Of a stretch of 64,000 nt of DNA, positions 9,401-17,780 are shown one piece after another. The notes below the pieces were generated by a model, which saw only the letters and a program-made list of their open reading frames with translations, was not told the origin of the DNA and did no database searches. How positions within the stretch are numbered: the first letter of the stretch is position 1; each line of letters opens with the position of its first letter. This DNA comes from Clostridium caldaquaticum. Lineage in GTDB: Bacteria; Bacillota; Clostridia; Clostridiales; Clostridiaceae. The stretch is from NCBI RefSeq assembly GCF_023806125.1, contig NZ_JAMSKT010000004.1:111631-175630 (forward strand), written 5' to 3'. Position numbers and translations under genes: made by a program.

Positions 9401-9910
9401 TATGTCCTTATACAAAAGAGCAATTTCTACTGCTTTTTTTCTATTTCCATTTAATAGATTTGCTTGAACCTCTCCTCCAAGACATGCACTGGAAGCTATT
9501 ATACCTTCACTATGCTTTCTTAAATAGTCATGGTCAACCCTTGGCTTGTAGTAAAAACCATCTATAGACGCCTTTGAAACTATCTTCATAAGGTTTTTAT
9601 ATCCAATTTCATTTTTAACTAGCAAAACTAAGTGATATATATCATTATCCTTGTTGTTTGTTTTATCATACATAGATTTTGCCGCCACATATATTTCGCA
9701 TCCAATTATAGGTTTTATTCCCTGCTCTTTCGCAGCCTTGTAAAAATCAACACAGCCGTACATTGCACCGTGGTCTGTTATAGCAATACTTTTCATTCCA
9801 AGCTCTTTTACTCTTGCAATCATATCAGAAATTTTACCAGAACCATCTAAAAGACTATATTCTGTATGTACATGCAAATGAACAAACTCTCCATTAAAGT
9901 CAGTTGACAA
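6422..9910 (-). CDS. dnaE: DNA polymerase III alpha subunit (DnaE type)
   Basis: Replicative C-family polymerase. The protein has 1162 residues. An N-terminal PHP domain starts FVHLHVHTEYSLLDGSGK. The polymerase core has GAGRGSAAGS near residue 360 and the catalytic MPDIDSDF near 397-404. Helix-hairpin-helix segments follow, then an OB-fold near 1000-1075 (VIIGGIISEVNKKVT). It lacks the inserted exonuclease of PolC, so it is the DnaE-type enzyme; in Firmicutes this acts beside PolC in priming and lagging-strand synthesis. It precedes pfkA-pyk, a common clostridial order. Confidence 0.96.
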   Translation of the reverse strand: MSTDFNGEFVHLHVHTEYSLLDGSGKISDMIARVKELGMKSIAITDHGAMYGCVDFYKAAKEQGIKPIIGCEIYVAAKSMYDKTNNKDNDIYHLVLLVKNEIGYKNLMKIVSKASIDGFYYKPRVDHDYLRKHSEGIIASSACLGGEVQANLLNGNRKKAVEIALLYKDIFKDGFYLELQNHGMEEQLKVNEELISLSKELEIPLICTNDVHYIKREDSKAHDILLCVQTGKTIDEENRMRYPSSEFYLKSPEEMYELFSYIPEALKNTVKIAEQCNFDYEFHVSKLPKFPLPEGVEPFDYLRKTCYEGLKERYKEVTKNLTDRLEYELGVIRNMGYVDYFLIVWDFIRFARESKIATGAGRGSAAGSLVAYTLGITKIDPLRYGLLFERFLNPERISMPDIDSDFCYERRQEVIDYVVEKYGIENVSQIITFGTLAARACIRDVGRAMNYSYAEVDRIAKMIPAMLGITIDKALNINPELKSAYDNEQRVKELIDVAKALEGLPRHSGTHAAGVVIASQPLVNYVPMQKNEGNIVTQFTMGTLEELGLLKMDFLGLRTLTVMRDAVDMVKSGKGVDIDLDKINYEDKEVYKMIGEGKTVGIFQLESPGMTSFMKDLNPDNLEDIIAGISLYRPGPMAEIPRYIEGKRNPEKIHYETPELEAILNVTYGVMVYQEQVMEIVRKLAGYSMGRADLVRRAMSKKKHSVMEQERKNFIYGIADKDGNIEVPGCIRNGISEAAANKIFDQMMDFASYAFNKSHAAAYAVVAFQTAYLMRYYSTEYIAAMLNSVMGNNEKIAFYIRFANESGIEVLPPDINESYSKFTVKNGKIRFGLAAIKNAGVNVIESIVKSREEKGKFKNLSDFYNKIDVSIVNKRAIESLIKAGAFDCFKVYRSQMLAVYEKLLEGMHSERKRNIQGQLSLFKDFSADEDIFEIKYPKIKEFEKKYLLAMEKEMTGLYLSGHPLEEYEETLKFQTNTRISDIVVSETLEEGELQETSKIKDGDRVIIGGIISEVNKKVTRNNDMMAFVRLEDMYGGIEVIIFPKVLQNCKAHIVEDSVVIVKGRVSIREEEQPKILCENIEPLIKINNDKVYILIEEDKLRKEAFDRIKNELVKHKGNQPVYICTRKERYKFRLDREYWIKPSDEILSFLKNQFGEANVKVQ

Positions 9911-9995
9911 ATTTTCACTTCCTTTCTTTTACGGTTAGTTTATTACTATAATTTTATATTTATGGAGTATTTTTTTCAACTAATATTAAATGGAA

Positions 9996-10026
9996 ACAAA
10001 AAGGACACTGTCCGTAAACAGTATCC
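9996..10026 (-). terminator. Terminator after the Dabb gene
   Basis: Minus strand GGATACTGT, six-nt loop, ACAGTGTCC, then UUUUUG. It separates the small Dabb gene from dnaE. Confidence 0.75.
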
Positions 10027-10053
10027 CTGCACTTATTAAATACCTGCCTTCAT

Positions 10054-10344
10054 CTAATCTTCATAATCTACCGCTGCAGAAGCTTTAAGCATTGGTCTTA
10101 AATTTTTAAGTACTTCATTAACATGGAATGGATGAACCTGATATGCGTCCATATCATTTTTACATTCAAATCTTGTAATAAGAACTAAATCATAAGAACG
10201 TTCAGTATGTAAAATATCTGCTCCTACCTCAAGATATTTCAACTGAGGTATATTCCCTTCCATACCAAGCAATATAGTTTTAGCTTTCTCCACATTTAAT
10301 GGTGTTGGATCATTTAATTTAAAGAATACTACATGTGTAAACAT
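10054..10344 (-). CDS. Dabb (stress-responsive alpha/beta barrel) domain protein
   Basis: A 96-residue protein that fills a single Dabb fold: it opens MFTHVVFFKL, and HPFHVNEVLKNLRPML is typical of the family. These small dimeric ferredoxin-like barrels occur in bacteria and plants; most have no known substrate. It has its own terminator (9996-10026) and is divergent from the chromate-transporter pair, so it is probably monocistronic. No signal peptide or membrane segment. Family call is good; function unknown. Confidence 0.8.
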   Translation of the reverse strand: MFTHVVFFKLNDPTPLNVEKAKTILLGMEGNIPQLKYLEVGADILHTERSYDLVLITRFECKNDMDAYQVHPFHVNEVLKNLRPMLKASAAVDYED

Positions 10345-10414
10345 TTAATTACCTCCTCCTTATTATTGCTTTAATTAATTTTACCAAAATAATCCCTGAT
10401 ACTCTATATAATTA

Positions 10415-10423
10415 TGTTATAAT
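10415..10423 (+). promoter_or_regulatory. Extended -10 promoter of the chromate-transporter pair
   Basis: TGTTATAAT, an extended -10 element, about 30 nt before the ribosome site of the first transporter gene. No good -35 hexamer is seen. Confidence 0.5.
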
Positions 10424-10467
10424 AATATTGCATATATATCCAGTTTATTAAAATGGAGGCATTGAAA

Positions 10468-11010
10468 ATGAAAAAATACTTTGAAATGTTCTATTCTTTT
10501 TTTAAGATAGGTGCTTTTACTATCGGAGGCGGCTATGCCATGATTCCTTTAATCGAAAAAGAAATAGTAGATAAAAATAAGTGGATAAACCGAGAAGATT
10601 TTCTTGATATGCTTGCACTTGCACAATCTGCTCCAGGACCTATAGCAATTAATACCGCAGTATTTGCAGGCTATAAAATGGCTGGAATACCTGGAATGAT
10701 ATTTACAGTTTTAGGTTCGGTTCTTCCTTCCTTGCTTATAATTTTAATAATAGCTTCCTTTTTTGTTGGAATAAAAGACAATGCTGCAGTTGAAAGAGTT
10801 TTTAAGGGTATAAGACCTGCAGTAGTAGCACTTATAGCAGCTCCTATTTTAAGGTTTGGAAAGGCTGCGAAAATTAACAAAAAAACTATAATCATACCTG
10901 TCGCAGTTGCTGCACTTGTAGCCTTTGTAAATGTTACACCCGTCATAATAATAATTGCAGCTGTAGCTTTAGGAGTACTATATGGAAGAAATAAGGGAGA
11001 TGTAAAATGA
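10468..11010 (+). CDS. Chromate transporter (ChrA) family, first half-size subunit
   Basis: Membrane protein of the CHR family with one CHR domain (180 residues). The signature FFKIGAFTIGGGYAMIPLIEKE at the N-terminus and AQSAPGPIAINTAVFAGYK are visible, followed by several hydrophobic helices. Short CHR proteins are encoded in pairs and probably work together as the two halves of a long ChrA. Start chosen at ATG 10468 because GGAGG (10455-10459) lies 8 nt before it; an upstream in-frame ATG at 10453 overlaps that ribosome site. It overlaps the next gene by 4 nt. Chromate may not be the natural substrate in an anaerobe. Confidence 0.9.
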   Translation: MKKYFEMFYSFFKIGAFTIGGGYAMIPLIEKEIVDKNKWINREDFLDMLALAQSAPGPIAINTAVFAGYKMAGIPGMIFTVLGSVLPSLLIILIIASFFVGIKDNAAVERVFKGIRPAVVALIAAPILRFGKAAKINKKTIIIPVAVAALVAFVNVTPVIIIIAAVALGVLYGRNKGDVK

Positions 11011-11525
11011 TTATTTTAGATATATTTATAACTTTTTTTAAAATCGGTTTGTTCAGCTTTGGTGGAGGCTATGCCATGCTTCCTCTTATCCAGCGAGAAG
11101 TAGTAAATATACATAATTGGGTAAGTACTAAAGAATTTATAGATATTGTAGCTATCTCTCAGATTACTCCTGGCCCCATAGCTATAAATTCAGCCACCTA
11201 TATCGGTTATAAAACCGCTGGAATAATCGGCTCAATAGTTGCAACTTTAGGTGTTATTACTCCATCTATTATAATTATGATTATAATATCCACATTCTTC
11301 ATTAAGTTTAAAAATAACAAAAATGTAGAATATGCTTTTCTTGGATTAAGACCAGCAACTGTTGGATTAATTGCTGCTGCTGCAATTTTAGTGGCCTATG
11401 ATTCTTTCATAGACTATAAAAGTGTACTGATATTCCTTGCAGCCTTTATTGCTTCATTTAAATACAAGCTGGATCCTATACTTTTATCTGTTTTAGCCGG
11501 CATTGCTGGATATTTATTATATTAA
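11007..11525 (+). CDS. Chromate transporter (ChrA) family, second half-size subunit
   Basis: A second CHR-domain protein of 172 residues, similar in layout to its neighbour: FFKIGLFSFGGGYAMLPLIQRE and SQITPGPIAINSATYIGYK, then hydrophobic helices to the C-terminus. The ATGA overlap with the first gene indicates coupled translation and a paired complex. A strong hairpin follows directly. Chromate efflux is the named activity of the family; the physiological ion here is unknown. Confidence 0.9.
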   Translation: MIILDIFITFFKIGLFSFGGGYAMLPLIQREVVNIHNWVSTKEFIDIVAISQITPGPIAINSATYIGYKTAGIIGSIVATLGVITPSIIIMIIISTFFIKFKNNKNVEYAFLGLRPATVGLIAAAAILVAYDSFIDYKSVLIFLAAFIASFKYKLDPILLSVLAGIAGYLLY

Positions 11526-11526
11526 A

Positions 11527-11566
11527 ATGCAGAATATAGAATTAACATTCTATATTCTGCATTTTA
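11527..11566. terminator. Bidirectional terminator after the CHR pair
   Basis: Perfect 16-bp hairpin ATGCAGAATATAGAAT, TAAC loop, and its complement, with A residues before and T residues after. It can end transcription from both the CHR pair (+) and the small minus-strand gene at 11571-11714. Confidence 0.88.
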
Positions 11567-11570
11567 CATT

Positions 11571-11714
11571 TTAAAAAGTTTCTTCTGGTTTTACATTATC
11601 ATTTTTTCTGCTGGCAGCTGCCTTTTCAGCATAGTGTGCTATCTCACCATTATCTTTCATTATGAGGCCTACTGCTTTTCTTTGAGTGTTTGTTAATTTT
11701 GTTCTATTCCTCAC
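11571..11714 (-). CDS. Small hypothetical protein, 47 residues
   Basis: Minus-strand reading from GTG 11714 gives MRNRTKLTNTQRKAVGLIMK, then a charged tail ending KPEETF. GAGGAG lies 8 nt before the GTG, which supports translation. It is followed by the shared terminator at 11527-11566. No membrane segment, signal or Cys motif. The basic N-terminal half (R/K-rich) could contact nucleic acid, but nothing shows this. Family not recognised. It fills most of the gap between the CHR pair and the dehydrogenase; the remainder, 11715-11825, shows nothing clear. Confidence 0.55.
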   Translation of the reverse strand: MRNRTKLTNTQRKAVGLIMKDNGEIAHYAEKAAASRKNDNVKPEETF

Positions 11715-11825
11715 AAGCTTCACTCCTCTCTGTATATAAAACAACTTTAGTAAAAAACTTACTTATACAGAAATATGGTTTCCTGTGAATTAATATTTAT
11801 TCTATATTACTGATACATAAAATCA

Positions 11826-13082
11826 TTACAGAACTCCATTTGACTCCAGCAGAAACTTCTCTGCTTCTTCACACCAAACATTGTTGTTTTTCTTGCATAT
11901 TTCAGCTAATCTTTTGTAGAACTCGTTATTTTCACCTAACTTTTCAAAATCATCAATCGCCGTTAATTCCATTTCTATATGAGGATAAATTAACTTCTTT
12001 CCTCCTGGAATATTAGGAAGATTTCTTATAGTGTCTGGAACTGCATTCAGTCCACCCACATGAGTTATCATATAAGAAGGATTAATCAAACCCTTTTCCG
12101 ATAACTCTATAGCTTCAAGCATATCATCAGTTGATCCACCTGAAGTTCCAACAATGTGAGTTCCTTCATAGTGAACCTTGTAGAAATTAAGTGGAACCTT
12201 AAAATTATTATCTGTTGGTCCAGCAAAGAAGTTTAAGCATCCATCATTACCTAATATATCATCAGCAGTTTCTATTAACCCCTTAACAGCAGCAAATACA
12301 AATACATCATCATAGCCCTTACCGCCTGACAATTTCATAAGCTCGCTTACTGCATCCATATTTTTAGTATTAATATATATTAATTCAACACCCTTTTCTC
12401 TGGCATCTTCAACTTTTATAAGACTTGATGCTCTTTTTAATCTAGCTTCATCAATATCTGTAACTACAACCATCTTTGGTTTTATAGGACCATTGACAGC
12501 ATATTCTATAGCTCCTAGACCCATAGGACCAGCACATCCAAGAAGTGCAGCTTTTCCACCTTCCTTTATTCCCATATCATATTTATAAACATATTGTTTT
12601 GTATGGTAGCTGGCGTGAAAAGCTCCTATTATACATGACATAGGCTCTGCTAAAGATGCATTGGCAAAATATGTTCCGTTAAGTGGAAGTACACACCCCA
12701 AATCAATAGCTATTTTAGGAATTATGCAATAGGTAGCATCTCCTCCAAAATACTCATAGCTGTATCCTGCTGAATAGCCTGACTCAAGCCCCATTGCTGG
12801 CTGCAGTACAAATCTTTCACCTTCTGTAAATTTATTTTTTAAGTTGCTGCCTACCTTTTCTATAATCCCTGCAAATTCATGTCCTACAATGGCTGGATGC
12901 TCTGATACATTATTAGGAACTCTTTTATGTTCCTCTCCTCTTTTTAATGCCTTATAGGTTGATAGACAAACACTATCTGAAACTACCTTTACCAATAGTT
13001 CATCCTCAGTTATTTCGGGCAGTTCAAATTCTCTTATATATATTTTATTTTTACCAGCTAACACTGCAGCCCTAGTCTTCAT
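11826..13082 (-). CDS. Zn-type medium-chain dehydrogenase of the sorbose-1-phosphate reductase/YggP type
   Basis: Medium-chain dehydrogenase of 418 residues, likely to oxidise or reduce a phosphorylated sugar alcohol with NAD(P). Seen: Cys39 and the GHEFAG motif (His68, Glu69), the catalytic zinc-ligand positions, and an AALLGCAGPMGLGAIEYA dinucleotide loop. The four-Cys structural zinc lobe of classical alcohol dehydrogenases is absent. It is the last gene of a PTS operon, so the substrate should be the phosphate ester formed by the IICB transporter. It replaces the usual mannitol-1-phosphate dehydrogenase MtlD. This arrangement recalls yggP beside cmtAB in E. coli. Exact substrate unknown. 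Confidence 0.85.
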   Translation of the reverse strand: MKTRAAVLAGKNKIYIREFELPEITEDELLVKVVSDSVCLSTYKALKRGEEHKRVPNNVSEHPAIVGHEFAGIIEKVGSNLKNKFTEGERFVLQPAMGLESGYSAGYSYEYFGGDATYCIIPKIAIDLGCVLPLNGTYFANASLAEPMSCIIGAFHASYHTKQYVYKYDMGIKEGGKAALLGCAGPMGLGAIEYAVNGPIKPKMVVVTDIDEARLKRASSLIKVEDAREKGVELIYINTKNMDAVSELMKLSGGKGYDDVFVFAAVKGLIETADDILGNDGCLNFFAGPTDNNFKVPLNFYKVHYEGTHIVGTSGGSTDDMLEAIELSEKGLINPSYMITHVGGLNAVPDTIRNLPNIPGGKKLIYPHIEMELTAIDDFEKLGENNEFYKRLAEICKKNNNVWCEEAEKFLLESNGVL

Positions 13083-13112
13083 AAGCCAACATCTCCTTAC
13101 TGCCTATACATT

Positions 13113-14534
13113 TTATTTACGTGCAATCAATTCTGCAAGCAATTCATCTATGTTGCTGTCTTTTATAAAGTTTTCAATTGTAACTATACGTTTGTCTGGC
13201 CATGTCAACCTAGTTCTATCTAGCAAGCTCTTATGAGTTACAATTACATCAGCTTCCTGAGGAACTTTTTCAATAGCATAGTTTTTAACTGCTACTGAAA
13301 GCCCTTCTTTTTCTACTCTCTTTTTAAATGCATTAGCTCCCATTGCACTACTTCCAAGACCTGCATCACAAGCAAATACAACTAGTTTTATTGGTGCATT
13401 ATTATGTTGTAATACAGAGTTTAATAAGTCCTTACCCTCTTGTTTCATTTCCTTTGATTTTTTGACTGTTTGTTCAAAGTCCTCCTCTTCTTTAGAAGAT
13501 TTTAATATAAAGGACGTTATTGCAAAACTTACTGCTGCAGCTACTAATACTCCAGCAATTACTCCTATGAAATTTCCTTTTGGTGTTAATGCTAGATATG
13601 CAAATATTGATCCTGGACTTGGTCCTGCGACTAAACCTGCATTAAAAATACTAAAGGTTAATATACCTGAAGCACTGCCAAGTATCATACTTATGATCAA
13701 TATTGGTTTCATTAATACATATGGGAAGTATATTTCATGTATACCGCCTAAGAAATGAATTATTATAGCTCCTGGGGCTGTTTTCTTAGATGCACCTTTT
13801 CCAAATAAGGAGTATGCAAGTAATAATCCTAAGCCTGCTCCTGGGTTTGAAGCTACCATAAAGTATATTGACTTCCCAGCCTTTAAAGCAGCCTGCATTC
13901 CTAATGGATAATAAATACCCTGGTCAATTACATTATTTAAGAATAATACCTTTGCTGGTTCGTTAATAAGTGATAAAATAGGTAAAAATCCTGTTTTAAT
14001 TAAGCCTTCTATAAGTACAGTTACTGCCTTATTAGCCTGTAATATTACTGGGCCTATTAATGAGTAAGAAAATAAACTAAGCAGTAATCCCAGTATACCT
14101 AAGGAAAAATTATTTATAACCATTTCAAATCCAACTGGTATCTTATTTTCAATAAGTGAATCAAATTTTTTTACTGCGTATGCACTGAAAGGTCCCATCA
14201 CCATTGCCCCTAAAAACATCGGTATATCTGAACCAATTATTAATCCAAATGTACCAATAACGCCAGCTACTCCTCCTCTTTCACCAGCTACAAGCTTACC
14301 ACCTGTATAAGCAAGTAAAAGGGGAAGCATATAAGTTATCATAGGTCCTACTAATTTTCCAAAATATTCATTAGGAACCCATCCAGTAGGTATGAATAAT
14401 GCCGTTATAAATCCCCATGCAATAAATGCCCCCATATTGGGAATAACCATTCCTGTAAGAAATCCACCAAAAGCTTGAACTTTCGATCTCATGTTTTTCT
14501 TTTGAACTGAATTTAATTGTTTACGAATTTCCAT
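13113..14534 (-). CDS. PTS sugar-alcohol transporter IICB (mannitol family)
   Basis: Membrane permease that imports and phosphorylates a hexitol. The IIC part (about 1-340) has several hydrophobic helices and the conserved GGIHEIYFPY motif (His266, Glu267). The IIB domain (about 380-473) has the phosphocysteine loop ACDAGLGSSAMG, Cys389. No fused IIA is present; a separate IIA is encoded two genes upstream. Length 473 matches IICB forms of MtlA and CmtA. Mannitol specificity is a family label, not proof: the operon lacks mtlD and instead carries a Zn-type dehydrogenase and a kinase. Confidence 0.9.
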   Translation of the reverse strand: MEIRKQLNSVQKKNMRSKVQAFGGFLTGMVIPNMGAFIAWGFITALFIPTGWVPNEYFGKLVGPMITYMLPLLLAYTGGKLVAGERGGVAGVIGTFGLIIGSDIPMFLGAMVMGPFSAYAVKKFDSLIENKIPVGFEMVINNFSLGILGLLLSLFSYSLIGPVILQANKAVTVLIEGLIKTGFLPILSLINEPAKVLFLNNVIDQGIYYPLGMQAALKAGKSIYFMVASNPGAGLGLLLAYSLFGKGASKKTAPGAIIIHFLGGIHEIYFPYVLMKPILIISMILGSASGILTFSIFNAGLVAGPSPGSIFAYLALTPKGNFIGVIAGVLVAAAVSFAITSFILKSSKEEEDFEQTVKKSKEMKQEGKDLLNSVLQHNNAPIKLVVFACDAGLGSSAMGANAFKKRVEKEGLSVAVKNYAIEKVPQEADVIVTHKSLLDRTRLTWPDKRIVTIENFIKDSNIDELLAELIARK

Positions 14535-14538
14535 AAAT

Positions 14539-15291
14539 TTACCCCCTTATTTTATACTTTCCATTGCTTAATAGTTCTAGCTGTAAATCAGCATTTAAAC
14601 TATTATTAAGTACTCTTTTCACATTTTTGCTGTCGCTTTGTTCATAAAAATTAGTTGCCGCTTCCTCCGATAATCCCCCCTTTATTTTTCGCTGTATTAG
14701 TCTATCTCTTAGCATTGCTTCATCAGCTTTTATAAAAATACTATAATCACAATAATCCTTTAATTCCCTCCATCCATCTTCATTTAATAAGAGCCAATTT
14801 CCCTCAATTAGTACAATATCTTTAGTAACCAGTATTTTGTCTTCCACAACATCATGTAAGCTCCTATCATAAATCGGCCAATTAACACTTTCATTTTTTA
14901 AAACTTTTATTTTTGATTTTAACTTACTTAAATTGAAAGTTTCTGGACATCCTTTGACTTCTATCATAGGTACTTCTTTTTCATCAATAATTATTTTGTG
15001 ATTTTTAATATACTCTTGATCATAGTGAAATCCATCAATTCCAATAGATTGTATCTCCATAGTATTTTCGATGTTTTTAGAAATAATTTCTAAAAACGCA
15101 GCTAAAGTACTTTTACCAACTCCGGGTGATGCTGCTAAATAAACCAAAAGCCTTCCATTTTTTCTTTTTTTCATATTTGTCAATCTTTTTAATAATGGAA
15201 TAAATATATTTGTTATATCTTCTTCATAATAATTTGCATTTACCTCGAAGGAGTTAACTAAAACCTTAAATGATTTAATTTTATCGATCAT
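14539..15291 (-). CDS. P-loop kinase of the uridine kinase/YggC type
   Basis: Soluble P-loop kinase of about 250 residues. The Walker A segment AASPGVGKST lies at about 55-64 and IGIDGFHYDQEYI follows, as in the uridine kinase/phosphoribulokinase-like family (YggC, pantothenate kinase). In E. coli a yggC kinase is encoded beside the cryptic mannitol PTS genes, and the same pairing occurs here, so a sugar or sugar-phosphate substrate is more likely than a nucleoside. Start placed at ATG 15291, which overlaps the IIA stop as ATGA; a GTG 6 nt upstream is also possible. Reaction not established. Confidence 0.78.
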   Translation of the reverse strand: MIDKIKSFKVLVNSFEVNANYYEEDITNIFIPLLKRLTNMKKRKNGRLLVYLAASPGVGKSTLAAFLEIISKNIENTMEIQSIGIDGFHYDQEYIKNHKIIIDEKEVPMIEVKGCPETFNLSKLKSKIKVLKNESVNWPIYDRSLHDVVEDKILVTKDIVLIEGNWLLLNEDGWRELKDYCDYSIFIKADEAMLRDRLIQRKIKGGLSEEAATNFYEQSDSKNVKRVLNNSLNADLQLELLSNGKYKIRG

Positions 15292-15713
15292 ATACACTGA
15301 AGCACCTCTTCTTTAGATTTTGATGAAAATAATTTTTTAATAGCCTCTTCTTCCATAAGTAAATTAGTTAGCTCAGATATTAATTCTAAATGTACTTCAG
15401 AATCGTTTGCAGCTAAAACAATAATTAACTCTATTTCTTTATCTTCTGGAAATTTAACACTCTTTAATAATTTTAAAAGCGACATACCTGTTTTTATCAC
15501 TCCATGTTCTGGTCTAGAGTGTGGTATAGCAAGACCTGGCATAATAACTATATAAGGACCGTTATTTACTACATTCTGTAACATTGCACTAATATATTCT
15601 TCTTTTATATATCCCTTTTCCTTTAATGGAGCAGCAGCAATTTTAATTGCTTCTTCCCAACTTGCTGCTTCCTCAACCACATTTATATTGTTTGTTAACA
15701 TTTCTTTCAACAT
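15288..15713 (-). CDS. PTS IIA component (mannitol/fructose family)
   Basis: Cytoplasmic phosphocarrier that takes phosphate from HPr and passes it to the IIB domain of the permease encoded downstream. 141 residues, full length for one EIIA-2 domain. The active histidine is His65 in GLAIPHSRPEHG. It lies between the activator and the kinase, 19 nt after the activator, with ATGA coupling to the kinase. Homologous in role to CmtB of E. coli. Confidence 0.9.
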   Translation of the reverse strand: MLKEMLTNNINVVEEAASWEEAIKIAAAPLKEKGYIKEEYISAMLQNVVNNGPYIVIMPGLAIPHSRPEHGVIKTGMSLLKLLKSVKFPEDKEIELIIVLAANDSEVHLELISELTNLLMEEEAIKKLFSSKSKEEVLQCI

Positions 15714-15732
15714 ATTGTCTATCTCCTATTGC

Positions 15733-17757
15733 TTATAAATTTTTAATTTGTTCTGAAAGGTATTCTTTCAATACCCTTTCTACGTAACTTTTTACAGCTT
15801 GTTTATTCCCAGTTTTTATATCATCTAAAAACAATTCATCATCAAATAAAGCACTGCTTATACTTGAAATAGCCAGCACTCTCCTAGGATCGTCCTCTGG
15901 TATCAGCATTACTACTACCGCCTTTGATCTGGAAAAATATTTATCTTCAAAGTGAGTTAACTCTGGTTTTATTAATATAAATTTAGATGCCTCTACTCCT
16001 TTTGTCTTTGCATGTAAAAGTACAAATTCAAACTCTGGTATAACTTGAGTAGCTAACTCCTCTCTTTTTTTCAAATCATTGTATATATAATTTTTACTTT
16101 CTTCACTTTCTCCTATTATTTCACTTACAAAAACCATAATTTCATCAATTTTGATATATGAATTTACAATATATAAATCAAAACTTTTAATAATAGAGCT
16201 TATTTCTTTAGTTATTAACCCTATTTCCTGAATTCTATTAAGAATATCCGCTTTTTCAATACCTTTATCTTGCACTATATTTTTAGATATATTTTCTATT
16301 TCCTTAGAAATTAACAATACATCTTCCTCTGTAAGCATTGGATTTACCTTAATATAACTGTACCTAGGAGTATTTATATCAAAAGTAGATATCAATATCT
16401 CAACATCTTCTATCCTATTAGATGATAAATCGCTTATAGAAAGAGTTTTTACCCTTACTTTATCATAAAAAATATGAGATATCCTTGAAGATAATAAAGC
16501 AGATATTCCTATTCCACTAGAACAAATTACACCCACATTTACTTTTCTAATAAACTTATAGTTCCTTTTCAGCCTTACTTCAGCTCCTCCAAAATGTACT
16601 GCTAAAAGCCCTAACTCTTGTTCTGGAACTTTAAGCTTAAATTTATCTTCAATTACTTTTGCAGCTCTCTGAGCTTTTTCGTATACATTAGGGTATAAAC
16701 TTTTTATCTCATTTTGAAATGGATTTTGAATCTCGATTTCATGCTGCAAACGTATAATTGTAGGTCTAACATGTGCTATTAATCCTCTTATAAAATCTGT
16801 ATCCTGTTTAAGCTGATAAGCTATAGTACTATCATACTGTTGAATCATTTCATACACCATATACCTTATATCAGGTTCTATATCGATAACATCTTCATTC
16901 TCATTAATATGTTGTAATTTAGCACCTTTAATATATATATACAAATCTATTATTTCCGTAGTAGTGTATTCCGCTTTAAACTGTTCACCAAGTAATGAAA
17001 CCAGTTCTATTACAAACTCATAATCTTTAATGTTTTGTCCTGTTAAGTTTATGTTTTTTTCTCTTGTGTTTTTCTTTCCATTTAATATTCGTTTTGTCAT
17101 TATTGACAAATATACTATGAGTTCTGTATAAGAACTTTCAGCCATTCCACTTAATCTACTGCTTTTAACCTGTTTTATTGAATTGATTACTTTACTTACA
17201 ATACTGGCTTCTATTAAATCAGATAATCTATTAAGTGGATCTTCCGTATTTTGGTATACATATCTCATGCATGCTTTTCTATAATCTTCTTCTTTATAAT
17301 CCAGATAAATTCCAAGTCCAGATTTTCTAACTAAATTTATATTATTTTTTAGAAACCACTCCTCTATATTATCTAAATCATTATTAATTGTTGCTTCGCT
17401 AACCTTTAAAAGGCTTGAGTAATAATATATCTTTTGTGGTTCTTCTTGCTTTAATAATTCTAGAATAATACGATTATGACGTCCTTCTTTATTTTTCGGA
17501 TCACTATATTCCAATTTATTTAATTCATCCAGTAGTCTATTTTTATTTGACTCACTCCCTTTAATACTGATGCCTTTTTTAGACTTTGTCTCTAATTTAA
17601 GGTCGTATTCTTTTAAACAGTTATCTGCATTTTCTAATTCTCTAAATATAGTTCTTTTACTTATCTGCATATTTTCAGCAAGAATAACAGCAGGAATAGG
17701 TTTATCTGAACTAAGCAAAAGAAATAAAATTTGAATTAATCTTGCTGAGAACTTCAT
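15733..17757 (-). CDS. PRD-containing transcription activator (MtlR/LicR family)
   Basis: Regulator controlled by PTS phosphorylation, 674 residues. Order: N-terminal HTH (about 1-65), a second HTH/Mga-like region, two PRDs, a IIB-like domain (Cys412 in GVICSSGIGIS) and a IIA-like domain (His582 in LLHAKTKG). PRD2 has HVRPT and AVHFGGAEV, the expected phospho-His sites. In PRD1 the segment LIVYLSIMTKRI has Tyr where family members usually have His, so PRD1 control may differ. First gene of the operon, with a strong promoter carrying a cre-like site and operator-like repeats upstream. It probably activates its own operon when the sugar is present and glucose is absent. Confidence 0.9.
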   Translation of the reverse strand: MKFSARLIQILFLLLSSDKPIPAVILAENMQISKRTIFRELENADNCLKEYDLKLETKSKKGISIKGSESNKNRLLDELNKLEYSDPKNKEGRHNRIILELLKQEEPQKIYYYSSLLKVSEATINNDLDNIEEWFLKNNINLVRKSGLGIYLDYKEEDYRKACMRYVYQNTEDPLNRLSDLIEASIVSKVINSIKQVKSSRLSGMAESSYTELIVYLSIMTKRILNGKKNTREKNINLTGQNIKDYEFVIELVSLLGEQFKAEYTTTEIIDLYIYIKGAKLQHINENEDVIDIEPDIRYMVYEMIQQYDSTIAYQLKQDTDFIRGLIAHVRPTIIRLQHEIEIQNPFQNEIKSLYPNVYEKAQRAAKVIEDKFKLKVPEQELGLLAVHFGGAEVRLKRNYKFIRKVNVGVICSSGIGISALLSSRISHIFYDKVRVKTLSISDLSSNRIEDVEILISTFDINTPRYSYIKVNPMLTEEDVLLISKEIENISKNIVQDKGIEKADILNRIQEIGLITKEISSIIKSFDLYIVNSYIKIDEIMVFVSEIIGESEESKNYIYNDLKKREELATQVIPEFEFVLLHAKTKGVEASKFILIKPELTHFEDKYFSRSKAVVVMLIPEDDPRRVLAISSISSALFDDELFLDDIKTGNKQAVKSYVERVLKEYLSEQIKNL

Positions 17758-17780
17758 AACCTCACCCCTTTCATGTTAAA

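Noticed and set aside
10468..11525. The two CHR genes considered as one frameshifted long ChrA
   Set aside because: Each has its own complete CHR domain, start and ribosome site; split pairs are a normal form of the family.
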